Source: Bradyrhizobium valentinum (GTDB lineage: Bacteria > Pseudomonadota > Alphaproteobacteria > Rhizobiales > Xanthobacteraceae). From it: DNA of 33,470 bases. The translations under genes and the position numbers were made by a program. The notes under the pieces are model-generated. The model saw only the letters and a program-made list of their open reading frames with translations. It was not told the DNA's origin and searched no databases. Below, piece by piece: positions 1 through 7,568 of this stretch. How positions within the stretch are numbered: position 1 is the stretch's first letter; every line of letters starts with the position of its first letter. The DNA is taken from assembly GCF_001440405.1 (NCBI RefSeq), contig NZ_LLXX01000006.1:21621-55090 (forward strand), in the 5' to 3' direction.

Positions 1-5
1 AGAGA

Positions 6-56
6 CCCTCATGGTGAGGAGCGTGGCAACGCCGCGCGTCTCGAACCATGTGGCCC
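6..56. repeat. Partial copy of dispersed inverted repeat, family A
   Basis: This stretch reads CCCTCATGGTGAGGAGCG, then GCGTCTCGAACCATG. It is the reverse complement of the right halves of the elements at 3281-3380 and 14532-14630. Only one half lies here; the rest would be left of the window, or the copy is truncated. It sits just downstream of the Lrp-family gene, which is transcribed toward it, so it may help end that transcript. No coding potential was recognised. Confidence 0.75.
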
Positions 57-72
57 GGACGATTCAGCGCGA

Positions 73-546
73 CTACCGTGCCGCTTTCAATGGCAGCCTT
101 GCACTCTCCTTCAGCCGGTCCAGCACGATCGATGAGCGCACATGCGCAACGCTCTGGTGCGGCATCAGCACGTTGTTGACGAGATCGGAAAGGTCCTTGA
201 GGTCGCGCAGCACCACTTTCAGCACATAATCGGCGTCGCCGGTGAGCGAATAGGCTTCCTGGATGTCGTCGACCCGGCCCACAAGCGCGCGGAATTTCTT
301 GGCGTTGTCGGGCGAATGCGTCGCCAGCGTGATGTGGATGAAGGCGATCAGGTTGAAGCCGAGCGCCTCGCCGGCGAGGTCGGCGTGGTAGCCCGCGATC
401 ACCTTCTCTTCCTCCAGCCGCATCCGCCGCCGCGAGCATTGCGAGGCCGACAGGCCGACGAGATCGGCGAGTTGCTGGTTGGTCAGCCGGCCGTCGTCCT
501 GCAGGGCGGCCAGCATTTTGAGGTCGAAGGCGTCCACGGGGATCAT
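73..546 (-). CDS. Lrp/AsnC-family transcriptional regulator next to hpd
   Basis: The 157-residue product has the two-part architecture of the family. An N-terminal winged helix-turn-helix (about residues 4-60, around the ADLVGLSASQCSRR recognition segment) is followed by a C-terminal RAM/AsnC ligand-binding domain (about 70-145, including SLTGDADYVLKV). These regulators form dimers and octamers and respond to amino acids or related effectors. I chose the ATG at 546, which gives the usual Lrp N-terminus just before the DAFDLKML segment. The longer frame to 615 would overlap the dyad at 563-583 and adds no conserved sequence. No strong ribosome site is visible. The gene is divergent from 4-hydroxyphenylpyruvate dioxygenase, so a role in tyrosine or phenylalanine catabolism and autoregulation is likely but inferred. 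Confidence 0.9.
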   Translation of the reverse strand: MIPVDAFDLKMLAALQDDGRLTNQQLADLVGLSASQCSRRRMRLEEEKVIAGYHADLAGEALGFNLIAFIHITLATHSPDNAKKFRALVGRVDDIQEAYSLTGDADYVLKVVLRDLKDLSDLVNNVLMPHQSVAHVRSSIVLDRLKESARLPLKAAR

Positions 547-562
547 GCGCAAATTGCCAACT

Positions 563-583
563 TGATGCACGAAGTGTGCATCA
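563..583. promoter_or_regulatory. Perfect dyad, candidate Lrp operator between lrp and hpd
   Basis: TGATGCAC-GAAGT-GTGCATCA is an exact 8-bp inverted repeat with a 5-bp spacer. It lies 17 bp upstream of the regulator's start codon and about 87 bp upstream of hpd. Lrp-family proteins bind imperfect dyads of this size in divergent promoter regions, so this is the natural candidate operator. That assignment is positional inference. Confidence 0.5.
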
Positions 584-669
584 CGATAGCCGAACGCGGG
601 CCCATTTGCATACACTTTGCGTGCGTTTCGACCGATATTTGAGCCAGATCAATTTTCGGGAGTTTCGCC

Positions 670-1788
670 ATGGGTCCGTTTCCGCACGACGCACCGGCCG
701 CCACCATCAGCGCCGACAACCCGATGGGCACCGACGGCTTCGAGTTCGTCGAATATGCGCATCCGAAGCCTGAAGAGCTGCACGCGCTGTTCAGGTTGAT
801 GGGCTATGCGCCGGTCGCCCGCCACAGGACCAAGAAGATCACCGTCTATCGCCAGGGCGACATCAACTATCTCGTCAACGAGGAGCCGGGCAGCCACGGC
901 CATGGCTTCGTCGCGGCGCACGGGCCCTGCGCGCCGTCGATGGCGTTTCGCGTGGTCGATGCGAAGCAGGCCTATGAGCGGGCACTGTCGCTGGGCGCCG
1001 AGCCCGCCGAGGTTTCTTCGGCGCAGAAGACGCTCGACGTTCCCGCCATCAAGGGCATCGGCGGCAGCCTGCTTTATTTCGTCGATCGCTATGGCGCCAA
1101 GGGATCGGCCTATGACATCGAGTTCGAGTGGCTGGGCGTTCGCGACCCGCGTCCCGCGGGCGCCGGGCTCTATTACGTCGATCACCTCACCCACAACGTC
1201 CATCGCGGCCGCATGGACGTGTGGACCGGCTTCTATGAAAAGCTGTTCAACTTCCGCCAGATCCGCTTCTTCGACATCGAAGGCCGCGCGTCCGGCCTGT
1301 TCTCGCGCGCGCTGACCAGCCCGGACGGCAAGATCCGGATTCCGATCAATGAGGACGCCGGCGATTCCGGACAGATAGAGGAATATCTCAATATCTATCG
1401 CGGCGAGGGCATTCAGCACATCGCCTGCGGCGCGCGCGACATCTACGCTACCGTCGAAACGCTGCGCGCGGCCGGCCTGCCGTTCATGCCGTCGCCGCCG
1501 GAGACCTATTTCGAGAAGATCGACGCACGGCTGCCCCGGCATGGCGAGGATGTTGCCCGGCTACAGCGCGACGGCATCCTGATCGACGGCGAGGGTGTCG
1601 TCGATGGCGGCCACACCAAGGTGCTGCTGCAGATATTTTCAGCGAACGCGATCGGGCCGATCTTCTTCGAATTCATCCAGCGCAAGGGCGACGATGGATT
1701 CGGCGAGGGTAATTTCAAGGCGCTGTTCGAATCGATCGAGGAAGATCAGATTCGCCGCGGCGTGCTGAAGGTGGGGAACGCGGCGTAA
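670..1788 (+). CDS. hpd: 4-hydroxyphenylpyruvate dioxygenase
   Basis: This 372-residue cytosolic non-haem Fe(II) enzyme converts 4-hydroxyphenylpyruvate to homogentisate in tyrosine degradation. The two vicinal-oxygen-chelate halves are intact. The iron ligands are visible as His172 (DHLTHNV), His250 (GIQHIA) and Glu334 (FFEFIQRKG). The family's C-terminal closing helix (DQIRRGVL) is present. Length matches the bacterial family. The ATG at 670 has a GGGAG ribosome site about 9 bases upstream. It stands alone on this strand and is divergent from an Lrp-family regulator that probably controls it. The downstream homogentisate genes are not in the window. Confidence 0.97.
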   Translation: MGPFPHDAPAATISADNPMGTDGFEFVEYAHPKPEELHALFRLMGYAPVARHRTKKITVYRQGDINYLVNEEPGSHGHGFVAAHGPCAPSMAFRVVDAKQAYERALSLGAEPAEVSSAQKTLDVPAIKGIGGSLLYFVDRYGAKGSAYDIEFEWLGVRDPRPAGAGLYYVDHLTHNVHRGRMDVWTGFYEKLFNFRQIRFFDIEGRASGLFSRALTSPDGKIRIPINEDAGDSGQIEEYLNIYRGEGIQHIACGARDIYATVETLRAAGLPFMPSPPETYFEKIDARLPRHGEDVARLQRDGILIDGEGVVDGGHTKVLLQIFSANAIGPIFFEFIQRKGDDGFGEGNFKALFESIEEDQIRRGVLKVGNAA

Positions 1789-1794
1789 GCTGTT

Positions 1795-1912
1795 GTCGTC
1801 CCGGCCTTGAGCCGGGACCCATACCGCGTGATTTCACGATTTTGCGCGGGAGTCAGTTGCGTCTCACAATTAAACCCAGTGGTTATGGGTCCCCGCGTGC
1901 GCGGGGACGACG
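1795..1912. repeat. Intergenic inverted repeat (GTCGTCCC...GGGACGAC type)
   Basis: The element begins GTCGTCCCGGCC, with GAGCCGGGACCC, and ends GGGTCCCCGCGTGCGCGGGGACGAC-like, so both its ends and its internal arms can pair. It fills the space between the convergent hpd and racemase genes and may act as a bidirectional terminator. Elements of this look are common between genes in Bradyrhizobium-type genomes, from memory. No other copy of this exact type is in the window. Confidence 0.7.
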
Positions 1913-1918
1913 GAGAGA

Positions 1919-3031
1919 TTACCTTCCCATCTTCCACGCGCTTGTCAGCTCAGCGATATCGGCCGTCTCCGCATCCCTGATCGCCGACGGCGTGCGCGAG
2001 AATCGCGGCGCCGGTGCCGGCTGCGTCACGCCGTGGCGCTCGACGAAAATATTTCGCGCGGCATTGTGCGGATGTTTCGGCGCTTCGGCCATGGTCAGGA
2101 TCGGCGCGAAGCAAATGTCGGTGCCTTCCATGATCTTGCACCAGTCTTCGCGGGTCTTGCTCTTGAACACTTTTGTCAGCTTTTCCTTCAGCGCCGGCCA
2201 AGCCTTGCGGTCCATCTGCGCGTCGAAATCGGCGTCGGTGAGGCCCGCATGCTGGCGCAAAAGCGCGTAGAACTGCGGTTCGATCGAGCCGATCGAAATA
2301 AAGTTGCCGCAGGAGCATTCATAGATGCCGTAGAAATGCGCGCCGCCGTCGAGGAAATTCTGCTCGCGCCCTTCGACCCAGCGGCCGATTGCGGTCATGT
2401 CGAAGAACATCGACATCAGCGAGGCCGCGCCGTCGCACATCGCGGCGTCGACCACCTGGCCCTTGCCGGATTTCGAGGCTTCCAGCAGCGCTGCCAGCAC
2501 GCCGACCATGAGATAGAGCGCGCCGCCGCCGAAATCGCCGACGAGGTTGAGGGGCGGCACCGGCTTCTCCTTCGTGCCAATCGCCGCGAGCGCGCCGGTG
2601 ACCGAGATGTAGTTGATGTCATGGCCGGCCGCGTGGGCCAGCGGACCCTCCTGTCCCCAGCCGGTCATGCGGCCGAACACCAGGCGGGGATTGCGCGCCA
2701 TCACCACATCGGGGCCGAGGCCGAGCCGCTCCATCACGCCAGGGCGAAAACCTTCGATCAGCGCGTCGGCATTGCTTAGCAGGTCGAGCACCTGCGCGAC
2801 GGCAGCCTTGTCCTTGAGATCGAGCTCGACGACTTTGCGGCCGCGCCCCGCCACCGACTTCAAATTCTTCTTTGCGCCGACGCGGTCGAGCGTGACGACT
2901 TCCGCGCCCATGTCGGCCAGCATCATGCAGGCGAACGGACCCGGGCCGATGCCGGCGAGTTCGACGATGCGGAAGCCGGCGAGGGGGCCGGAGGTGCGGG
3001 TAGCGGATTGGGTGGCTGGTTTTTCGAGCAC
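1919..3031 (-). CDS. Alpha-methylacyl-CoA racemase-like CaiB/BaiF (family III) CoA transferase
   Basis: This 370-residue protein is of the CoA-transferase family III fold. It resembles the alpha-methylacyl-CoA racemase branch, which epimerises 2-methyl-branched acyl-CoAs, rather than the true transferases. The catalytic set of the racemases can be read: His137 in GHDINY, Asp166 in GDFGGG and Glu251 in SIGSIEPQFY. These correspond to His126, Asp156 and Glu241 of the mycobacterial enzyme. The start is a GTG at 3031 with GGGAGAG eight bases upstream. It lies downstream of the cox-like genes on the same strand, but 370 bp containing a large repeat separate them, so it is probably a separate unit. 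The physiological substrate is unknown. Confidence 0.9.
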   Translation of the reverse strand: MLEKPATQSATRTSGPLAGFRIVELAGIGPGPFACMMLADMGAEVVTLDRVGAKKNLKSVAGRGRKVVELDLKDKAAVAQVLDLLSNADALIEGFRPGVMERLGLGPDVVMARNPRLVFGRMTGWGQEGPLAHAAGHDINYISVTGALAAIGTKEKPVPPLNLVGDFGGGALYLMVGVLAALLEASKSGKGQVVDAAMCDGAASLMSMFFDMTAIGRWVEGREQNFLDGGAHFYGIYECSCGNFISIGSIEPQFYALLRQHAGLTDADFDAQMDRKAWPALKEKLTKVFKSKTREDWCKIMEGTDICFAPILTMAEAPKHPHNAARNIFVERHGVTQPAPAPRFSRTPSAIRDAETADIAELTSAWKMGR

Positions 3032-3140
3032 TTGTTTTCTCTCCCAGGGAACGTCTTAATTAGTTGATTAGCTAAATTGTCCCGCCGAAGCGAGACCGTG
3101 GCAAGCATCTTTTGCCGAGAATCAAACCAAAATGAGAAAC

Positions 3141-3160
3141 GGCGCGCATCGCTGCGCGCC
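3141..3160. repeat. GC-rich hairpin upstream of the racemase gene
   Basis: GGCGCGCA-TCGC-TGCGCGCC forms an 8-bp perfect stem with a 4-base loop. It has no clear T-run on either side, so it is only a weak terminator candidate. It lies in the 368-bp gap between the racemase gene and the cox operon. Confidence 0.4.
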
Positions 3161-3227
3161 GCTCGCATGAAAGTTGCGTTCAGGTGCTATCCCGCGAACC
3201 GCGTCAAAGTAAGAATCTAGAACGTCG

Positions 3228-3246
3228 GTTCTGATTCAATCAGAAC
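3228..3246. promoter_or_regulatory. 19-bp perfect palindrome GTTCTGATT-C-AATCAGAAC
   Basis: Nine-base arms are separated by a single C. The site lies about 200 bp upstream of the racemase start, in the gap after the cox operon. It may be an operator or a short palindromic repeat; the sequence alone does not decide. A second, partial half (AGTTCTGTTGT) follows about 10 bp later. Confidence 0.4.
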
Positions 3247-3280
3247 GACAATAGTTCTGTTGTGCCATGGCCGCTCAAGC

Positions 3281-3380
3281 CCCTCATCCTGAGGAGCCCG
3301 CAAAGCGGGCGTCTCGAAGGATGTAGGCCACAGACGGGGCCTCATGGTTCGAGACGCGCTTCGCGCTCCTCACCATGAGG
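3281..3380. repeat. Dispersed inverted repeat, family A (full copy)
   Basis: This roughly 100-bp element begins CCCTCATCCTGAGGAGC and ends GCGCTCCTCACCATGAGGG. Its ends and the internal GTCTCGAAGGAT / ATGGTTCGAGACG arms pair to make a long hairpin. It is nearly identical to the element at 14532-14630 and shares its right half with the partial copy at 6-56. It lies directly after the last gene of the cox-like operon. Confidence 0.85.
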
Positions 3381-3399
3381 GACTCATGACCCGTTACGG

Positions 3400-4200
3400 C
3401 TAACCCGCGGCGGTCACCGCGCGCTGGGCCATCACCTTGATCAGGTTGGCGCGATAGTCCGACGTGCCGTGAATATCGCTCATCAGGCCGTCGGCGGAAA
3501 TCTTGACGCCGTCGATCGCACCTGCCGACCAGTTGGCTTTCAGCGCGGCCTCGATCGCGGGCACCCGCATCACGCCGTCTTGCGATGCGCCGGTGGCTGC
3601 GACGCGGACGTCACCTGCCGGGGTCTTGGCGACGAACACGCCGGTCAGGGCGAAGCGCGACGCGGGATGGTTGAACTTGGAATATCCCGCCTTGGCTTGA
3701 ACCGGAAACGACACGGCGGTGATGATTTCGCCGTCCTCAAGCGCCGTCGTGAACAGGCCCTTGAAGAAATCATCCGCCGATATCGAACGCTTGTTGGTTT
3801 TCACGGTGGCACCGAGCGCCAGCACCGCCGCCGGATAGTCGGCCGCGGGATCGTTGTTGGCGAGCGAGCCGCCGATGGTGCCGCGATGCCGCACCGCCGG
3901 ATCGCCGATCAGCGAGGCCAGGTAGGCCAGCGCGGGGATGGCCTTCTTCACAGTATCGCTCGATGCGACGTCGGAATGGGTCGTCGCCGCCTTGATCATG
4001 ATGCCGTCACCGGTCGGCTCGATTCCGATCAGCTCCTTGATCTTGCCGAGATCGATCACGTCGGACGGCGAGGCCAGCCGCTGTTTCATGACCGGGATCA
4101 GCGTGTGGCCGCCGGCCAGATATTTCGCGTCCGAGCCCTTGGCGAACAGGCTTGCTGCTTCGTCGACCGAAGAGGGGCGATGATAGGTTGTCTGGTACAT
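3400..4200 (-). CDS. coxM: FAD-binding medium subunit of a form II CO dehydrogenase-like molybdenum hydroxylase (CoxM)
   Basis: The 266-residue product belongs to the xanthine dehydrogenase/CODH FAD subunit family. It carries electrons from the iron-sulfur subunit to the acceptor. FAD-binding signatures are visible as AGGHTLIP (residues 29-36) and TIGGSLANNDPAADYP (from residue 108). I placed the start at the ATG at 4200, which gives the canonical MYQTTYHRP-type N-terminus 14 bp after the large-subunit stop. A longer frame overlapping the previous gene was not used. It is the last gene of the S-L-M operon. The gene symbol follows the naming convention; true CO oxidation is not shown. Confidence 0.9.
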   Translation of the reverse strand: MYQTTYHRPSSVDEAASLFAKGSDAKYLAGGHTLIPVMKQRLASPSDVIDLGKIKELIGIEPTGDGIMIKAATTHSDVASSDTVKKAIPALAYLASLIGDPAVRHRGTIGGSLANNDPAADYPAAVLALGATVKTNKRSISADDFFKGLFTTALEDGEIITAVSFPVQAKAGYSKFNHPASRFALTGVFVAKTPAGDVRVAATGASQDGVMRVPAIEAALKANWSAGAIDGVKISADGLMSDIHGTSDYRANLIKVMAQRAVTAAG

Positions 4201-4214
4201 GGCTGTGCTCCCTC

Positions 4215-6560
4215 TTACGCGTTGCCGTGGATCGCATGCCAGACGCGATCGGGCGTCGCCGGCATTTCCAGATTGTTGTTGCCGATCGCATCCGTGATGG
4301 CGTTGATCACGGCGGCCGATGCACCGATCGCGCCGGCTTCGCCGCAGCCTTTGACGCCGAGCGGATTGCCCGGACACAGCGTCGTGGTGTGCGACAGCTT
4401 GAACGACGGCAGGTCGTCCGCGCGCGGCATGGTGTAATCCATGAACGACGCGGTCACGAGCTGGCCGGAAGCGTCGTACACCACACCTTCCAGCAGCGCC
4501 TGCCCGATGCCCTGGGCGAGACCGCCGTGCACCTGGCCTTCGACGATCATCGGATTGATCAGCCGTCCGAAATCATCCGCCGCCACGAAGTTGACGAAGG
4601 AAGTCTTGCCGGTGCCGGCATCGACTTCCATTTCGCAGATATAGGCGCCGGCCGGGAAGGTGAAGTTGGTCGGATCGTAGAACGCGCCTTCCTTCAGGCC
4701 CGGCTCCATGCCGTCAGGCAGGTTATGCGCGGTGTAGGCGGCGAGCGCGACCATCGGCAGTGCAATCGACTTGTCGGTGCCGGTGACCTTGAACTCACCG
4801 TTCTCGATGACGATGTCGTTTTCGGATGCCTCGAGCTGATGGGCTGCGATCTTCTTCGCTTTCGCCTCGACCTTCTCCATCGCCTTCAGGATCGCGGTGA
4901 GACCCACGGCCGCCGAGCGCGAACCATAGGTGCCCATGCCGAACTGCACCTTGTCGGTATCGCCATGGACGATCTGCACCTGGCTGATCGGAATGCCCAG
5001 GCGTTCGGCCACCAACTGGCAGAAGCTCGTCTCATGGCCCTGGCCGTGGCTGTGCGATCCCGTCAGGACTTCGATCGTACCGACCGGATTGACGCGCACC
5101 TCCGCCGATTCCCACAGGCCGACGCCGGCGCCGAGACTGCCGACCGCCTTTGACGGCGCGATGCCGCAGGCCTCGATGTAGCAGGAGATGCCGATGCCAC
5201 GCAGCTTGCCCTCGGATTTTGCCTTGGCCTTGCGGCCCGCGAAGCCGGCGTAGTCGATCGCCTTCATCGCCGCATCGAGCGAGGCATTAAAGTCGCCGAT
5301 GTCATAGGCCATGATGACGGGCGTTTGATGCGGGAATTGCGTGATGAAGTTCTTGCGGCGCAGTTCGGCCGGATCGACCTTCAACTGCCGCGCCGCCGTC
5401 TCCATCAACCGTTCCACCACAAAACTTGCTTCGGGTCGGCCCGCGCCGCGATAGGCGTCGACCGGCACCGTGTTGGTGTAGACGCTGATCACTTCGGCGA
5501 AGATGTTGGGGATGTTGTACTGGCCCGACAGCAGCGTCGCATAGAGATAGGTCGGCACCGAGGAGGAGAACAGCGACATGTAGGCGCCGAGATTGGCGTA
5601 GGTTTTCACGCGCAGGCCGGTGACCTTGTTGTCCTTGTCGAACGCCATCTCCGCCTTGGTGAGGTGATCGCGGCCATGGGCGTCGGTCAGGAAGGCTTCG
5701 GTGCGGTCGCCGGTCCATTTCACCGGACGGCCCACTTTCTTCGAGGCCCAGAGCGCCACCATCTCCTCAGGGTAAATGAAGATTTTTGAGCCGAAGCCGC
5801 CGCCGACATCCGGCGCCACCACCCGCAGCTTGTGCTCCTGCGCGATGTTGTAGAAGGCCGACAGCACGAGGCGGGCGACGTGCGGGTTCTGCGAGGTCGT
5901 GTAGAGCGTGAAATGCTCTTCCGGCTCGTTATATTCGGCGATCGCCGCGCGAGGCTCCATCGCATTCGGCACCAGGCGGTTGTTGGTGATGTCGAGCGAG
6001 ACGATATTGGCCGCCGACTTGAAGGCGGCGTCGGTCGCGCCTTCGTCGCCGATGGTCCAGTCGTAGATCACATTGCCCGGCGCCTCCGGGTGCAATTGCG
6101 GTGCGCCCGGCTTGATTGCGGCGCGGATATCAGGGACGGCGGGCAGCTCTTCGTAGCTGACAACCACGGCCTCGGCGGCGTCCCGGGCCTGGTTCTTGGT
6201 CTCGGCGATCACGACCGCGACCGCCTGGCCCACGAAGCGCACGGTTTCCGGCGCCATCGCCGGCCATGCGCCCATCTTCATGCCGGTGCCGTCCTTGGAG
6301 GTGATGGCCCAGCCGCAGATCAGATTGCCGATCTTGTCGTCGACAATCTGCTGGCCGGTCAGCACGCCGACCACGCCCGGCATCTTTATCGCTTCTGACG
6401 TGTCGACACTCTTGATCTTGGCGTGCGCATGCGGGCTGCGGACGAAATGCGCATGCGTCATGCCCACCAGCTTGATGTCGTCGACGTAACGTCCCTTACC
6501 GGTAATGAAACGGCGGTCTTCCTTGCGCACCACGCTTGCGCCAATGCCTTCAACGCCCAT
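4215..6560 (-). CDS. coxL: Molybdopterin-binding large subunit of a form II CO dehydrogenase-like hydroxylase (CoxL)
   Basis: The 781-residue catalytic subunit belongs to the xanthine oxidase superfamily and binds molybdopterin cytosine dinucleotide. The active-site loop reads AYRGAGR (about residues 368-374). This is the form II signature; genuine CO dehydrogenases (form I) have AYxCSFR. The GGGFGSK cofactor loop and the C-terminal GCGEAGAIG with the catalytic Glu (near residue 740) are present. A TTG in frame at 6575 is possible. However, the bases there (GGGAGGACAGGAC before ATG) form a strong ribosome site for the ATG at 6560, so I chose that. It is the second gene of the S-L-M operon. 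The substrate is unknown; form II enzymes have been disputed as CO oxidisers. Confidence 0.93.
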   Translation of the reverse strand: MGVEGIGASVVRKEDRRFITGKGRYVDDIKLVGMTHAHFVRSPHAHAKIKSVDTSEAIKMPGVVGVLTGQQIVDDKIGNLICGWAITSKDGTGMKMGAWPAMAPETVRFVGQAVAVVIAETKNQARDAAEAVVVSYEELPAVPDIRAAIKPGAPQLHPEAPGNVIYDWTIGDEGATDAAFKSAANIVSLDITNNRLVPNAMEPRAAIAEYNEPEEHFTLYTTSQNPHVARLVLSAFYNIAQEHKLRVVAPDVGGGFGSKIFIYPEEMVALWASKKVGRPVKWTGDRTEAFLTDAHGRDHLTKAEMAFDKDNKVTGLRVKTYANLGAYMSLFSSSVPTYLYATLLSGQYNIPNIFAEVISVYTNTVPVDAYRGAGRPEASFVVERLMETAARQLKVDPAELRRKNFITQFPHQTPVIMAYDIGDFNASLDAAMKAIDYAGFAGRKAKAKSEGKLRGIGISCYIEACGIAPSKAVGSLGAGVGLWESAEVRVNPVGTIEVLTGSHSHGQGHETSFCQLVAERLGIPISQVQIVHGDTDKVQFGMGTYGSRSAAVGLTAILKAMEKVEAKAKKIAAHQLEASENDIVIENGEFKVTGTDKSIALPMVALAAYTAHNLPDGMEPGLKEGAFYDPTNFTFPAGAYICEMEVDAGTGKTSFVNFVAADDFGRLINPMIVEGQVHGGLAQGIGQALLEGVVYDASGQLVTASFMDYTMPRADDLPSFKLSHTTTLCPGNPLGVKGCGEAGAIGASAAVINAITDAIGNNNLEMPATPDRVWHAIHGNA

Positions 6561-6647
6561 GTCCTGTCCTCCCAACCGGAGTTATTGTTTCCCGCCATTT
6601 CGTTTCGAAACGCGGTTCGAACTCGAAAAATTGCTGGCCGGCGGCTG

Positions 6648-7133
6648 CTATTCCGCCGCCTGCGCGACCTTCATGCGGCCGGCTGCGTCGAGCACCGCCT
6701 TGACGATGTTGTGGTACCCCGTGCAGCGGCAGATGTTGCCTTCCAGCTCGTGCCGGACGGTTTCCTCGTCGAGCTGGCCGCTGTGGCGGTGCACAATATC
6801 GATCGCTGACATGATCATGCCCGGCGTGCAGTAACCGCACTGCAGGCCGTGATTATCGCGGAACGCCGCCTGCATCGGGTGCAGTTCGTCGCCCTTGGCA
6901 ATGCCCTCGATGGTGGTGACGTTGGAGCCGGCGGCCTGGCCGGCCAGCACGGTGCAGGACTTTACCGCCCGGCCGTCGATATGGACGACGCAGGCACCGC
7001 ACTGGCTGGTGTCGCAGCCGACATGGGTGCCGGTCAGGTTCAAATGGTCGCGCAGGAGATGGACAAGAAGGGTCCGGTCCTCGACCTCGGCCGAGACGGC
7101 CTTGCCGTTTACCGTCAGCTTGACTGTAGACAC
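6648..7133 (-). CDS. coxS: 2Fe-2S small subunit of a form II CO dehydrogenase-like hydroxylase (CoxS)
   Basis: The 161-residue iron-sulfur subunit has both expected clusters. The plant-ferredoxin-type site uses Cys40, Cys45, Cys48 and Cys60 (CDTSQCGAC...C). The helical-domain site uses Cys99, Cys102, Cys135 and Cys137 (CGYC...CRC). I chose a GTG start at 7133 because it gives the usual [11 protein letters not shown]-terminus and has GGGAGGT seven bases upstream. The longer ATG start at 7196 adds an unconserved hydrophobic stretch. It is the first gene of the operon, with 87 bp before coxL. The gene order small-large-medium is that of form II clusters, while form I clusters run M-S-L. Confidence 0.92.
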   Translation of the reverse strand: MSTVKLTVNGKAVSAEVEDRTLLVHLLRDHLNLTGTHVGCDTSQCGACVVHIDGRAVKSCTVLAGQAAGSNVTTIEGIAKGDELHPMQAAFRDNHGLQCGYCTPGMIMSAIDIVHRHSGQLDEETVRHELEGNICRCTGYHNIVKAVLDAAGRMKVAQAAE

Positions 7134-7277
7134 GCGTGGTACCTCCCGATGTTTTATAATTATTCCAATTAGAAACAGCGGCGAGGGAACTTGCAACTAG
7201 GATTTTGGTCGGCCCTGTCATTGTGATGACATTGGCGCGGCATGCTTCGTGCCGAAGACTCTCGACGCGAATTTTTC

Positions 7278-7444
7278 TTACCCTCCCCTGGAGGGGGAGG
7301 GTCGGTTCGCGTGGAGCGAAGCGAAATGCGAAACGGGGTGGGGTGGTCTCTCCACTCGGGCACTGATCGTGAGGTGAGACCGTCACCCCACCCCGCCACG
7401 CATCTTACGATGCGCGGCGACCCTCCCCCTCCAGGGGAGGGTAA
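7278..7444. repeat. Long intergenic inverted repeat with 27-bp perfect arms, family B
   Basis: The arms at 7278-7304 and 7418-7444 are exact reverse complements over 27 bp, centred on CCCTCCCCTGGAGGGGGAGG. Inner arms (ACGGGGTGGGGTG against CACCCCACCCCG) extend the pairing. The element could fold into a large cruciform. It fills most of the space between the cox operon promoter and the chemotaxis gene. A related but diverged element is at 33027-33195. Confidence 0.85.
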
Positions 7445-7568
7445 GCCCGCACCATTGCAAGTTTTGCCCAGATTTACCCGCCCTTATCCATTCTGCCTTA
7501 ACTTTGCGCACCGGATTGGGGGCTGGGCCTCCCGATGCCTGTTTTTCAGAACGAAAACGGGGTGTGAC

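Noticed and set aside
4152..5153. Long plus-strand open frame opposite the cox large subunit
   Set aside because: Rich in Arg, His and Ala and fully antisense to a conserved enzyme; no domain recognised.
7242..7568. In-frame upstream extension of the chemotaxis protein
   Set aside because: The extension runs through the 27-bp inverted repeat and has no conserved or signal-like sequence. The GTG at 7569 gives a normal short cytoplasmic N-terminus before TM1.
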